A stretch of DNA of 64,000 bases from DATAOG01 sp963753685 (GTDB lineage: Bacteria > Pseudomonadota > Alphaproteobacteria > Geminicoccales > Geminicoccaceae): the NCBI GenBank assembly GCA_963753685.1, contig CAVWDE010000008.1, positions 1 to 64,000 of the forward strand, given 5' to 3'. Position numbers and translations under genes: made by a program. A model generated the notes under the pieces. The model was not told where the DNA came from and ran no database searches. It was given only the letters and a program-made list of their open reading frames with translations. Position 1 is the first letter of the stretch, and the number at the start of each line of letters is the position of its first letter. This document shows positions 15,424-24,906 of this stretch, one piece after another.

Positions 15424-17097
15424 ATGGAGCTGAATCGACGCGACAACCAGCGCCAGATCCGGGCGCCGCGCGGCGCTAAGCTCAATGCCAAGAGCTGGCA
15501 GACCGAGGCGCCGCTCCGGATGCTGATGAACAACCTCGATGCCGAGGTCGCCGAGCGCCCGGAAGAGCTGGTGGTCTACGGCGGCATCGGCCGCGCGGCG
15601 CGCGACTGGCGCTGCTACGACGTGCTGGTCCAGACTCTGAAGACGCTGCGCGACGACGAGACCCTCTGTGTCCAGTCGGGCAAGCCGGTCGGGGTCTTCC
15701 GGACCCACCCCGACGCGCCCCGGGTCCTGATCGCCAACTCCAACCTGGTGGCCCATTGGGCGACCTGGGACCAATTCCACGCCCTCGACCGCCAGGGCCT
15801 GATGATGTACGGCCAGATGACCGCGGGCTCCTGGATCTACATCGGCAGCCAGGGGATCATTCAGGGCACCTACGAGACCTTCGTCGAGGCCGGCCGCCAG
15901 CATTATGACGGCGATCTCGCGGGCAAATGGATCCTGACCGGTGGGCTCGGCGGCATGGGCGGCGCCCAGCCGCTGGCGGCGACCATGGCCGGCGCCTCGC
16001 TGCTCGCGGTCGAATGCCGGGCGAGCCGGATCGAGCGCCGCCTCCAGTCCCGCTACCTCGACCGGATGGCGACCGACCTCGACGAGGCGCTGGCCATGAT
16101 CGAGCACAGCTGCGTGCAGCGCCGCCCGCTCTCGATCGGCCTGCTCGGCAACGCCGCCGAGGTCTTTCCGGAGCTCGTGCGCCGCGGCGTGCTGCCCAAC
16201 CTGGTGACCGACCAGACCGCGGCGCACGATCCCCTGAACGGCTACCTGCCGGCCGGCTGGACGCTCGAGCAGTGGGAGGCACGCCAGGCCAGCGACCCCG
16301 CTGGGGTCGAGCGGGCAGCCAAGGAGTCGATGGCGCTCCAGGTGCAAGCGATGCTCGACTTCCACCGCCAGGGCGTGCCGACCCTCGACTACGGCAACAA
16401 CATCCGCCAGTTCGCGAAGGAGATGGGGGTCGCGGGCGCGTTCGAGTTTCCGGGCTTCGTGCCGGCCTACATCCGGCCGCTGTTCTGCCGCGGCAAAGGG
16501 CCGTTCCGCTGGGCGGCGCTGTCCGGCGATCCGGCCGACATCGCCAGCACCGACGCCAGGGTCAAGGAGCTGATCCCGGACGATCAGCATCTGCACACCT
16601 GGCTCGACCTCGCGGCCGAGCGGATCGCGTTCCAGGGCCTGCCGGCACGCATCTGCTGGCTGGGTCTGGGCGAGCGGGCGAAGGTCGGCCTCGCCTTCAA
16701 CGAGATGGTGGCCAGCGGCGAGCTCAAGGCGCCGGTCGTGATCGGCCGCGACCATCTGGACAGCGGCTCGGTCGCGAGCCCGAACCGCGAGACCGAGGCG
16801 ATGCGCGACGGCTCCGATGCGATCGCCGACTGGCCGCTGCTCAACGCCATGCTGAACACCGCCTCGGGCGCCACCTGGGTCAGCATCCACCACGGCGGCG
16901 GGGTCGGCATCGGCTTTTCCCAGCATGCCGGCATGGTGATCGTCTGCGACGGCACGCCCGCGGCCGCGCGGCGTCTGGAACGCGTGCTGACCAACGATCC
17001 GGCCTCGGGCGTCATGCGCCACGCCGACGCCGGCTACCAGGACGCGATCGCCTGCGCGCAAGAGCACGGGCTCGACCTGCCGATGCTTCGAGACTGA
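15424..17097 (+). CDS. hutU: Urocanate hydratase
   Basis: Second step of histidine degradation: urocanate to 4-imidazolone-5-propionate, using tightly bound NAD+ as electrophile, in the cytoplasm. The start at 15424 gives the usual 557-residue length and follows GGAGATCGGCC. Family landmarks are ELVVYGGIGRAARDW, the NAD-binding LTGGLGGMGGAQPLA, GLPARICWLGLGERAKVGLA and the conserved SIHHGGGVGIGFSQHAG near the C-terminus. No frame problems. No hutH, hutI or hutC lies within 15 kb, so the rest of the pathway must be elsewhere. Confidence 0.96.
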   Translation: MELNRRDNQRQIRAPRGAKLNAKSWQTEAPLRMLMNNLDAEVAERPEELVVYGGIGRAARDWRCYDVLVQTLKTLRDDETLCVQSGKPVGVFRTHPDAPRVLIANSNLVAHWATWDQFHALDRQGLMMYGQMTAGSWIYIGSQGIIQGTYETFVEAGRQHYDGDLAGKWILTGGLGGMGGAQPLAATMAGASLLAVECRASRIERRLQSRYLDRMATDLDEALAMIEHSCVQRRPLSIGLLGNAAEVFPELVRRGVLPNLVTDQTAAHDPLNGYLPAGWTLEQWEARQASDPAGVERAAKESMALQVQAMLDFHRQGVPTLDYGNNIRQFAKEMGVAGAFEFPGFVPAYIRPLFCRGKGPFRWAALSGDPADIASTDARVKELIPDDQHLHTWLDLAAERIAFQGLPARICWLGLGERAKVGLAFNEMVASGELKAPVVIGRDHLDSGSVASPNRETEAMRDGSDAIADWPLLNAMLNTASGATWVSIHHGGGVGIGFSQHAGMVIVCDGTPAAARRLERVLTNDPASGVMRHADAGYQDAIACAQEHGLDLPMLRD

Positions 17098-17104
17098 CGC
17101 CGAT

Positions 17105-17127
17105 CGGCCAAGCTTCGGCCGGCTTTT
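17105..17127 (+). terminator. candidate terminator after hutU
   Basis: CGGCC (17105-17109) pairs with GGCCG (17117-17121) across a 7-base loop and is followed by GC and TTTT (17124-17127). The stem is short, so efficiency is uncertain. Confidence 0.35.
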
Positions 17128-17160
17128 GCGCCACCATCGCCCGTTGGGAGACACAGCGGA

Positions 17161-18033
17161 ATGACCACGTCCTCGACCAGTGCCCCGAGTGGGGGCTCAA
17201 GCTCGCTTCTGCGAAAGTTGTACCTCGAGTATCTGACTCAGCCCCTGCACATCACGGCGATCGCTGGACTGGTCTACGTGTTCGGCAGTTTTCGCGCCAA
17301 GGTGCTGTATGATCTGGTCCGCCGCCGCGAGCACGCCTACTCGCTTCTGCAGGCGGCCGATTGGGCCAGGGAGCGGGGATTGAGCAAGGTCACGGTCGTC
17401 GAGACCGGCGTCGCCTCCGGCGCCGGCCTGTGGAACATGGTGCGCATCGGCGAGAAGGTCACGGCGGTCACCGGCGTCGGGTTCGAGTTCGCCGCCTTCG
17501 ACACCGGCACCGGCATGCCGCCGCCGATCGACCATCGCGATCATCCCGAGGTCTTCCAGACCGGCGATTTCCGCATGCAGGACATCGAAGCCCTGCGGCG
17601 GGCCCTGCCGTCGAACGCCCGCCTGATCATCGGCGACGTCGCCGACACCATTCCGGAATTTGTGGCGGGGCTGAGCCCTGAAGCACCGGTCGGCTATGTC
17701 GTCATCGACGTCGACTACTACTCCTCGGCGAAGGCGGCGATGGAGGTGATGAAAGGACCGGCCGACTGTTACCTGCCGCTCACCCTGGTCTATTTCGATG
17801 ATATCGGCGCGGTCGTGTTCCCCTGGGCGAATGACTGGTGTGGCGAACGCTTAGCGATTCGCGAGTTCAACAACGAAAATGGCTACCGGAAATTGCAGCA
17901 CGACAGCTTCATGAAATATGGCCGAGTCTACAAGGATTCAGACTGGCTCGAGCGCGTTTACAGGCTGCACGTGCTCGACCACCCGGAACGCCAGAGCCCG
18001 AAGCGAAGCGCCCGCGAGGCGCTTGTTCTATGA
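17161..18033 (+). CDS. Class I SAM-dependent methyltransferase-like protein
   Basis: The 290-residue protein has a Rossmann methyltransferase layout: motif I VVETGVASGAGLWNM near 82-96, motif II-like FDTGTGMPPP, an acidic motif LIIGDVADTIPEFV and motif IV GYVVIDVDYYSSAKAAMEVM. The N-terminal 60 residues contain a hydrophobic patch (ITAIAGLVYVFGSF), perhaps membrane-associated. The substrate is unknown; similar proteins sit in glycan and natural-product clusters, but no such genes are adjacent. GC is lower towards the 3' end (for example NNENGYRKLQHDSF), a mild sign of separate origin. It starts with ATG 64 bp after hutU. Confidence 0.6.
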   Translation: MTTSSTSAPSGGSSSLLRKLYLEYLTQPLHITAIAGLVYVFGSFRAKVLYDLVRRREHAYSLLQAADWARERGLSKVTVVETGVASGAGLWNMVRIGEKVTAVTGVGFEFAAFDTGTGMPPPIDHRDHPEVFQTGDFRMQDIEALRRALPSNARLIIGDVADTIPEFVAGLSPEAPVGYVVIDVDYYSSAKAAMEVMKGPADCYLPLTLVYFDDIGAVVFPWANDWCGERLAIREFNNENGYRKLQHDSFMKYGRVYKDSDWLERVYRLHVLDHPERQSPKRSAREALVL

Positions 18034-18157
18034 GAAGATTCGTGCCGATGCTGCGGTGATGGAGGTCGAACCTCGGCCGCTGTTGTCCGACAATCTCTGG
18101 TCGTAGAGGCCGACCTGGATCATTTGTATCACGAGTTGCGGTGGAGAAACCTGCTCC

Positions 18158-18430
18158 ATGCGGATGACGGCGATCACGGCGATCTTCCTGCTGGCCTTGC
18201 TCGCCGCCACGGCGGCCGCGGCGCTCTGGATGTGGTCTGAGGTCGGCGACGCCGCGATCAGCACCCAGGGCCTGATCGCGCTCGGGCTCGGCGCCGGGCT
18301 GAGCTTCCTGCTCGGCGCCGGGCTGATGGCGCTGATGTTCTTCTCGAGCCGGCGCGGCTACGACGAACGCGCCCACGACGCGGACCCGACCCGGGTCGAT
18401 CGACCTCTCGATCCGGCCGACGAGGGTTGA
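18158..18430 (+). CDS. Small membrane protein
   Basis: Hypothetical protein of 90 residues. Two hydrophobic helices are obvious: about residues 5-26 (ITAIFLLALLAATAAAALWM) and 40-62 (LIALGLGAGLSFLLGAGLMA). A short basic turn (SSRRGYDER) and an acidic, Pro-rich cytoplasmic tail follow. It lies between the methyltransferase-like gene and a convergent deacylase, and has coding-like third-position GC. I do not recognise a family. Confidence 0.6.
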   Translation: MRMTAITAIFLLALLAATAAAALWMWSEVGDAAISTQGLIALGLGAGLSFLLGAGLMALMFFSSRRGYDERAHDADPTRVDRPLDPADEG

Positions 18431-18440
18431 GCCGGCGTGC

Positions 18441-19352
18441 TCACAGCCGGCGCATCAACTCGCTCGCGACCCGCGGCAGGATCGCGTGCAGACGCGCCAG
18501 CTGCTCCAGATCGGGGGCATAGCCGCCGCCGATCACGCCGGCGACCGGAATGCCGGCCTGAAGGCAGGTCTCGAGCACCAGACGCTCGCGCCGCCAGAGG
18601 CCGGCTTCGCTCAGCGCCAGCCGGCCGAGCTGATCGTCGACATGCGGATCGACCCCGGCGTTGTAGAACACGAGATCCGGGCGCACGGTCTGCAGCAGGC
18701 CCGGCAGATGCTCGGCCAGTAGCGCCAGATAGGCGTCGTCCTCGAGCCCGGCCTCGAGCGCCAGATCGAGGTCGCTTGCTTCTTTATGCAGCGGGAAGTT
18801 GGTCCGGCAGTGCATCGAGAAGGTGAAGACCCGCCGCTCGTCCCGGAAGATCGCCGCGGTGCCATCCCCCTGATGGACGTCGAGGTCGACCACCAGCGCC
18901 CGCTCGATCCGGCCCTCGGCGAGCAGGACGCGGGTCGCGACCGCGACGTCGTTGAAGACGCAAAAGCCCGAGCCGTGGTCCGCGAAGGCATGATGGCTGC
19001 CGCCCGCGGTGTTGCAGGCGAGGCCGTGCTCGAGGGCCAGGCGCGCGGTCAGGAGCGTGCCGCCGTTGGCCGCGCGGGCGCGGGTCGCGACCTCGGCCGT
19101 GATCGGCAGGCCGATCCGGCGCACCGCCGCGGCATCGAGCCGCTGGCTCAGCACCGCCTCGACGTAGGCCGGCGCGTGCGCCAGCTCGAGCCAGGCCGAA
19201 GGCGCCGGCTCCGGGACCCGGACCTGCGCCGGCGCCACCACGCGGTCCTCGAGCAGGAGCGCCATCAGCCGCCCGAACTTGGCCATCGGGAAGCGATGGC
19301 CCACCGGCATCGGCGCGACATAGGCGGGATGGTGGACCAGCGGCAGGACCAT
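18441..19352 (-). CDS. Histone-deacetylase-family (HDAC-like) deacylase
   Basis: Zinc amidohydrolase of the arginase/deacetylase fold; bacterial members act on acetylated small molecules (for example acetylpolyamines) or proteins. The 303-residue length matches the short class IV type. The catalytic His pair is in TAGGSHHAF, the zinc ligands in VVDLDVHQGDGT, and a further acidic ligand in FYNAGVDPHVDDQLGRL. The loop VIGGGYAPD near the C-terminus is the usual glycine-rich segment. Substrate unknown; a polyamine deacetylase role is possible given the two polyamine loci here, but nothing adjacent shows it. Confidence 0.88.
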   Translation of the reverse strand: MVLPLVHHPAYVAPMPVGHRFPMAKFGRLMALLLEDRVVAPAQVRVPEPAPSAWLELAHAPAYVEAVLSQRLDAAAVRRIGLPITAEVATRARAANGGTLLTARLALEHGLACNTAGGSHHAFADHGSGFCVFNDVAVATRVLLAEGRIERALVVDLDVHQGDGTAAIFRDERRVFTFSMHCRTNFPLHKEASDLDLALEAGLEDDAYLALLAEHLPGLLQTVRPDLVFYNAGVDPHVDDQLGRLALSEAGLWRRERLVLETCLQAGIPVAGVIGGGYAPDLEQLARLHAILPRVASELMRRL

Positions 19353-19420
19353 GGCGCGGGGTTCAGCCCTGCCGTCTCATAGGGGGAGGATCGCCGGCCT
19401 CGGAGATACGCGAGGTCGGG

Positions 19421-19918
19421 CTACTTGGGGTGCTGCTGGCTGCGCCACTCCCAGGGCGGGCTGAAGGTGCCGCCCCAGGCCCCCGCGGCCGCCGCCTTGG
19501 CCGCCGCCTGGTCGGCCAGGTAGTCCTTGCCGGCCTTCGGGTCGGCGAGCGCCAGCCCGGCATGCACCAGGTAGCCGCCGAGGTCGATCCCGTCGCGCCC
19601 GGTGCAGCGCGCGATGTAGCCGTCCTTGGACTCATCGTCGATCACCGTGCAGGCGACCGCCTCCCCCTGGATCAGCTCGGCCAGCGCCGCCTTGGCTGCG
19701 GTGCCGCAGTGCCAGGGCGTGCCGCGGCGGTCGAGACAGGTCTGCCCGGGCTCGAACGCGTCGATTCCGAACAGGCGCATGGGCTGGCCCTCGACCACCA
19801 GCGTGTTGCCGTCGATCACCTCGTCGGCGGGCGCCGGCGGGCTGCCGATCGCCACCACCCCGAGCAGCATGGCGAGCACCGTCGAGGGTAGACGCACCTG
19901 GCCGGATCTGCGGGACAT
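19421..19918 (-). CDS. Thermonuclease (SNase-like) family secreted protein
   Basis: Micrococcal-nuclease-fold protein, 165 residues. I use the ATG at 19918, which is followed by a basic region and a hydrophobic signal (STVLAMLLGVVAIGSPPAPA); an ATG at 19954 adds 12 residues. The OB-fold core shows DEVIDGNTLVVEGQPMRLFG, then IDAFEPGQTC, AKAALAELIQGEAVAC and the closing GGYLVHAGLALAD. The usual catalytic Arg/Glu positions are not all evident (YIARCTGRDG in place of YGRxLA), so nuclease activity is unsure. Probably periplasmic. Confidence 0.75.
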   Translation of the reverse strand: MSRRSGQVRLPSTVLAMLLGVVAIGSPPAPADEVIDGNTLVVEGQPMRLFGIDAFEPGQTCLDRRGTPWHCGTAAKAALAELIQGEAVACTVIDDESKDGYIARCTGRDGIDLGGYLVHAGLALADPKAGKDYLADQAAAKAAAAGAWGGTFSPPWEWRSQQHPK

Positions 19919-20206
19919 CGCGACCTCGATCGGGGTCAGCTGCCGGACACTCAAGGCATAGCGCCCCGGCCGGCCGGCAGCAAGGGCACCCCGCCGGGCC
20001 GCGACGCTACGTCCCGCCCGTCGGCGCAGTCACCCGCAGCCTCGACGGCTACCGACCGCCTGCCCGAGACCAGGCCCTGGTCCGGGTTCCCGCCTCAGCG
20101 CACCGCGCGGCGCAAGCTCCGCAGCCGGTCCGCCGACCGCATCCGCGCCGCCCCGCTCGTGCAGGGAAGAGCGGCGGCGAGCGGCGGCCGCCTGGTCAGC
20201 CGGCGG

Positions 20207-21529
20207 TCACTGCTTGACCCGGAGCAGCTCCAGATCGACCGCGTCGGCCATCGCCTGGTAGCCGGTATCCTGGGGGTGCAGATGGTCGCCCGAGTCGAAA
20301 TCCGCCCGGATGTGCTTCGGGTTGGCCGGGTCGCGGGTGGCGGCGTCGAAGTCGATCACGCCGTCGAACTGGCCGCCGGTCCGGATCCACTGGTTGACGG
20401 CCTGCCGCTTGGCCTCCTTCTCCTCGTTGTAGTAGCCGTACAGCGGGTTGCCGTGGAACGTGTCCTCGAACGGCGTCAGCGTGGCGCCGAGGATGCTCAG
20501 GCCATGCTCGTGCGCGCGGGTGATCAGCTGCTTGTAGCCGGCGATGATGTCGTCCGCGCTCGGCGCCGGCTCGCCCTTGGGCACCAGGATGGTGCCCGGC
20601 CAGCCGATGTCGTTGATGCCCATCATCAGCACCACGGTGTCGGCGCGCGGCTGGCTCAAAACGTCGCGGTCGAAGCGCGCGAGCGCGTTGTCGCCCATCC
20701 GGTCGCGCAGCACGCGGGCGCCCGAGATGCCCTCGTTGACGACCGCCACCCGGGCGCCCGCCTTGACCAGCCGCTCGGCCAGGAAGTCGGGCCAGCGGTG
20801 GTTGGCGTCGGGGGTCGAGGCGGCGCCATCGGTGATCGAATCGCCGAAGGTCACGAGCGCGCGCGCGTCCGGCGCGGCGTCGACCAGGATCTCGCTGAGA
20901 AAGATCCGGGACTTGATCGTCTGCGCGGGCTCGAACTTGGGCGCGCCGGTGAAGTCGCCGTTGGCCGAGATGTAGGCGGTCTGCGCGCCCTCGTTGTGCC
21001 AGGTCGTGGTCGGCGTGATCTCGGGAAAGTAGAGGCTGACCGCGAGGCTGCCGAGCGGCGCGAGATCCAGGTCGACCGGATCGCTGACCAGCGGCGCACC
21101 GGGCGGGATGGTCGTGGACGCCTGGCCGCTGAAGGTCAGCGCGTGGTCGGAGGCGGGATCGATCGCGCCACCCTCGCCGGCCAGCGCCACATGGGCCGCG
21201 CCGATCACCAGCGGGCGCTCGCCGTACTCGTTGGAGATCACCACGCGGACGCGGCTGCCGCCGAGGCTCGCGCGCACGATCTGCCGCAGCGTCTGGTCGC
21301 GCAGCGAGCGCGGGATGCCGACCGGCGCGAAGAAGTCCGCCTCCCAGACCGCCTGCGGGCTGGCCGCCCAGGTGCCGATCCAGTCGGCGGCCCCGCCACC
21401 CTGGGCCAGCGCCGCCGACCCGACGAGGCCGGCGCCAAGGGCCGCCACGCAGGCGAGCGCGAGCGATGCGCGCCGCCAGGAACTGGTGATCGCGGTCACA
21501 GGTAGATGACGTTCTCGGTCGTGCATCAT
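20207..21529 (-). CDS. Secreted SGNH/GDSL-family hydrolase
   Basis: Serine esterase-type enzyme. Starting at 21529 gives a 440-residue precursor with a signal peptide ending LVGSAALAQG. The SGNH blocks are in order: block I FGDSITDGAAS (nucleophile Ser), block II VVNEGISGARVL (Gly), block III VLMMGINDIG (Asn) and block V DHLHPQDTGYQAMAD (Asp/His). An N-terminal beta-rich module (about 40-190) with GTWAASPQAVWEADFF precedes it, as in two-domain extracellular lipase/esterase-like proteins. Substrate unknown. All four catalytic residues are present. Confidence 0.85.
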   Translation of the reverse strand: MMHDRERHLPVTAITSSWRRASLALACVAALGAGLVGSAALAQGGGAADWIGTWAASPQAVWEADFFAPVGIPRSLRDQTLRQIVRASLGGSRVRVVISNEYGERPLVIGAAHVALAGEGGAIDPASDHALTFSGQASTTIPPGAPLVSDPVDLDLAPLGSLAVSLYFPEITPTTTWHNEGAQTAYISANGDFTGAPKFEPAQTIKSRIFLSEILVDAAPDARALVTFGDSITDGAASTPDANHRWPDFLAERLVKAGARVAVVNEGISGARVLRDRMGDNALARFDRDVLSQPRADTVVLMMGINDIGWPGTILVPKGEPAPSADDIIAGYKQLITRAHEHGLSILGATLTPFEDTFHGNPLYGYYNEEKEAKRQAVNQWIRTGGQFDGVIDFDAATRDPANPKHIRADFDSGDHLHPQDTGYQAMADAVDLELLRVKQ

Positions 21530-22039
21530 GATTGCCTCCCTCAGGCGCGAACCGGCTGCAGGCTGCCGAGCCTCAACTCTGACTACGCCGTCGGGCACGA
21601 GTACGATTGGGGGGCGCGTTGCCCGGCGGCCTCGCCGCCGCGCTTGCAGCGTCCGCGTGTCGCGGTTCCCCCGGCAGCCCGTCCCCCAATGCCCCGTCAC
21701 CCGATCCGGCGCGGGTTTACCTGCCCTGATGAACAGAACTCATAGCACATCGAAGGGCCATACCGCCAGACCGGAGGTTGCATGCATGCTGCGATCCCGG
21801 GCCCGGCGCCGTCAAACCGCGCCACATTCGACGGGCCTGGGGGCTGACACGGGCGAGGACTCGACTGGCGCGCGGGGCCACGAGCATTTCTTACCCCGAT
21901 CTTACCGGCGACCGGGCGATGGCCAGGACGCGACTGTCGAGCAAGCTTCCAACAGGCTCTGCGCCGCAAGGCGCGGCGGCCATCCCATGCCGTGCCGGTC
22001 GTCGCGCCCTGAGCCAACCCGAAGGGTTCCGGCCGCAGC
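21530..22039. other. 510-bp gap without a supported gene
   Basis: Between the SGNH hydrolase start and the SpoIIAA-like gene end. Short ORFs exist in several frames but are Arg/Pro-rich shadows with no recognisable domain. I saw no tRNA, strong repeat or clear terminator. It probably holds the promoter of the SGNH gene. Confidence 0.5.
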
Positions 22040-22402
22040 TCAGGAGATGACCCAGTCCCTGGCCGCGGCCAGCTCGGCGTTGGCGAACAGCTTGACCGGG
22101 CAGGGGATCAGCGGCGCGAACAGCCGGACCGCGTGCCGGCACCAGTCGACGTCGGTCACGACCGCGATCTTCTCGAAGTCGCGCAGATGCGTGAGGCCGA
22201 GCTTGGCATCGTCCCACATCGCGGCCACCGTGTAGCCGGTGAACGCCGGCCCCAGATGGTACAGCACGCGGACCTTGCCATGCTGCCTGATCCGCTCCTC
22301 GATCGCCGGGATGAAGGTCTGCTCGTAGTCCTCGCCGGTGATCTCGCCCACCGCCGACAGGCCGAGCACATGCTCCGGCAGATCTGGCATCAACTCGATC
22401 AT
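22040..22402 (-). CDS. SpoIIAA-like (STAS-related) protein
   Basis: Small cytoplasmic protein of 120 residues of the SpoIIAA-like family, with alternating strands and helices: HVLGLSAVGEITGEDYEQTF, IRQHGKVRVLYHLGP, KIAVVTDVDWCRHAVRL. The family has a STAS-like fold and no settled function. It lies 65 bp downstream of the broken phaC gene in the same direction and could be co-transcribed. Confidence 0.75.
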   Translation of the reverse strand: MIELMPDLPEHVLGLSAVGEITGEDYEQTFIPAIEERIRQHGKVRVLYHLGPAFTGYTVAAMWDDAKLGLTHLRDFEKIAVVTDVDWCRHAVRLFAPLIPCPVKLFANAELAAARDWVIS

Positions 22403-22467
22403 CCCATCCTCCCTCGGTGGTGCACGACCGGATGTTACCGCAAGGCAACCCCCGGCGCCGCGCTAGA

Positions 22468-24391
22468 CTATTCCTGCAGGACGTAGCGCCCGGGCGCGTT
22501 CTCGAGTGGCGGATGGCCGGCCTGCGGCGCCCCCATGGCCGGCGGCGCCGCCATCTCCGCGCTCGCATGCTGGCGCAGCCAGAGGAGCCACTCGGGCCAC
22601 CAGGAGCCGTCCCGGACCGGGGTCGCCGCCTGCCAGCTGTCCGGATCGAGGTAGCGGTCGCTCTCGCGCTTGGTCGCGATCTGATAGCTGCGACCCTTGT
22701 GCCCGGGCTCGCTGACGATCCCGGCGTTGTGGCCGCCCGAGGTCAAAAGGAAGGTGACGTCGGTGTCGGCCAGAAGATTGATCTTGTAGACCGAGCGCCA
22801 GGGCGCCACGTGGTCCTTGACCGTGCCGACCGCGAAGATCGGCACCCGCACATCGGTCAGCGCGATCGCCCGGCCGTCGACCTGGTAGCGCCCCTGGGCC
22901 AGATCGTTGCCCAGGAACAGCCGGCGCAGATACTCGGAATGCATGCGCCGCGGCATCCGGGTCAGATCGGCGTTCCAGGCCATCAGATCGGTCATCGGCT
23001 GGCGCTCACCGAGCAGATAGTCGTGCACCAGGCGCGACCAGATGAGGTCGTTCGAGCGCAGCATCTGGAACGCGCCCGCCATCTGATAGGTGTCGAGATA
23101 GCCCTGGTCCCACATGAGGTTCTCGAGGTAGTCGACCTGGCTCTCGTCGACGAACAGCATGATCTCGCCGGCCTCGGTGAAGTCGGTCTGGGCGGCGAGC
23201 AGGGTCACGGACGCCAGCCGCGCATCGCCGTCACGCGCCATCGCCGCCGCGACGATCGCGAGCAGCGTGCCGCCCAGGCAATAGCCGAGCGCATGCACCT
23301 TCTGCCCCGGCAGGATCGCCTCGATCACCTCGAGCGCCGCCATCGGGCCCAGCCGGCGGTAGTCGTCCAGGCCGAGCTCGCGATCCGCCGCGCCCGGATT
23401 GCGCCAGGAGATCATGAACACCGTGTGGCCCTGGTCGACCAGGTATTTGACCAGAGAATTGGCGGGCGACAGATCGAGGATGTAATACTTCATGATCCAG
23501 GCGGGGATGATCAGGATCGGCTCGGCCGCGACCTCAGCGGTGGTTGGCGCATACTGGATCAGCTCGATCAGGTGGTTGCGCAGCACCACCTTGCCGGGGG
23601 TGAGCGCGACCGTCTGGCCGACGACGAACCGCTCCGCCCCGACCGGCCGCTTGCCGGCGACCGCGCGCTCCCAGTCCTCGACCAGGTTCTGCGCGCCGCG
23701 CACGAGGTTCAGGCCGCCCTGGCTGAAAGCTCGCACGCAGGATCTCGGGGTTCAGCCAGGGCAGGTTGGATGGCGCTATGACGTCCAGCAGCTGGCGGGC
23801 GGTGAACTCGAGCACGTCCTGCTCGCGCTGCGGAATGCCGGAGAGGCCGGTGGTCGCATTGTGCCACCACTGCTGGGTCAAGAGAAAACTCTGATAGGCC
23901 AGATTGTACGGCCAGCGCCGCCAGTCCTCGCCCGCGAACCGGCGATCCTGCGCCAGCGGCTCGATGCAGGGCGCGGTTTTGGGATCGGCGGCGGCGCGGG
24001 CGGCGTAGAGGGCCAGGCGGATGGTCTTGCGTAGCGCCTTGTCGGCGAGCTGGGCCTGCTTGCCCGGGGCCAAGGCGAGATGCAGCAGCCAGTCGAGATA
24101 GGCGCGCCCGAGGACCGCCGGCGACAGTCCGAGGGTCAGGCGCGCGAGATTGGCGTGCAGCGCCCGATCGATCGCCTCGAAGGCCTGGGAATGCGGCGCC
24201 GGCGGCTCGACCGGCGGCTGCGTGCCGCCGCCTGACCGGCGCTCGGGCTCCCGATCGGCGACGACGGTGGCCAGCTTCGGCCGCGCGGCAGTCTTCGAAC
24301 CGGTCCGGCGGGCAGCGCCCGAGACGGCAGGTTGCACCACGACAGTCGTCCCCAACAGGTCACCGGCGACCGCGCCGGCCGGCGGCACCAT
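22468..24391 (-). pseudogene. phaC: Poly(3-hydroxyalkanoate) synthase, single-base frameshift
   Basis: PhaC polymerises hydroxyacyl-CoA into PHA granules. The N-terminal part (from 24391) runs through the phaC N-domain (NLAYQSFLLTQQWWHNATTG, then LNPEILRA). It then leaves frame, while the catalytic part continues in the next frame (QGGLNLVRGAQNLVEDWERA). Deleting one T from the TTT run (AAA at 23726-23728) rejoins them into a 640-residue protein. The catalytic Cys is in GYCLGG, the Asp in VKDHVAPW and the His in SGGHNAGIVSEPG, so the enzyme would otherwise be active. The N-terminal 80 residues are low complexity. An FNR-type box lies 28 bp before the start. Lesion or sequencing error cannot be told apart. 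Confidence 0.88.
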
Positions 24392-24418
24392 ACGGGCGTC
24401 CGATCGCCGGATCGGTCC

Positions 24419-24432
24419 TTGATGTGGATCAA
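24419..24432. promoter_or_regulatory. perfect FNR/ANR/FixK-type box
   Basis: TTGAT (24419-24423), GTGG, ATCAA (24428-24432): the full palindromic consensus for FNR-family regulators, in the divergent gap between phaC (start 28 bp away) and the small secreted-protein gene (start 99 bp away). The distance suits activation of the plus-strand gene better than of phaC from the chosen ATG. Confidence 0.6.
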
Positions 24433-24530
24433 GGTCGCCCCGCTCGTACCCCGACTAGGTTTCCCACGCCCCATCACACGCGGCCAAGACCAGACCCGCC
24501 GATGATCACGCCTCACGAAGGAGTCCTCTG

Positions 24531-24845
24531 ATGCGCACCGCCCGCAAGGCATTCGGCCTCGCCGCGCTTCGGGCAGCCTGGCCGCTCTGGCCAGCCGCAG
24601 TTCTGGTCGCCCTCGCGACGCCCGCGCTTGCCAGCTGGCAGGACGACCTCGCGGCGCAGCTGCGCTGGGACCACCAGTGTCAGGTCAGCTTCTACAGCGG
24701 CGTGATCGAGCGCCTGGTCGACGGCCAGCAGGTCGTGATCGCCAAGGCGCACTGCGAAGATGGTCGCACCTTCGATGCGATCCAGCGCAACGAGCTCGAG
24801 GAGTTCGAGATCAACGAATGCACGCCCAAAGAGCAGTCCTGCTGA
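24531..24845 (+). CDS. Small secreted Cys-containing protein
   Basis: Hypothetical protein of 104 residues. An N-terminal signal (about 1-35: basic start, then LWPAAVLVALATPALA) predicts export. The mature part holds four cysteines (QCQVSFYSG, AHCEDGRTF, INECTPKEQSC), likely two disulfides in the periplasm. GGAG lies about 8 bases before the ATG. It is divergent from phaC across an FNR-type box. I do not recognise a family. Confidence 0.65.
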   Translation: MRTARKAFGLAALRAAWPLWPAAVLVALATPALASWQDDLAAQLRWDHQCQVSFYSGVIERLVDGQQVVIAKAHCEDGRTFDAIQRNELEEFEINECTPKEQSC

Positions 24846-24906
24846 TCCGCCACCACGTGGCGTCTGAGTTGCTCACGCTCGACGGCTAAGCGCGCCAGGC
24901 CACAGT

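Noticed and set aside
21697..22017. 106-residue minus-strand ORF in the gap before the SpoIIAA-like gene
   Set aside because: Composition is not coding-like and no domain, signal or ribosome site supports it.
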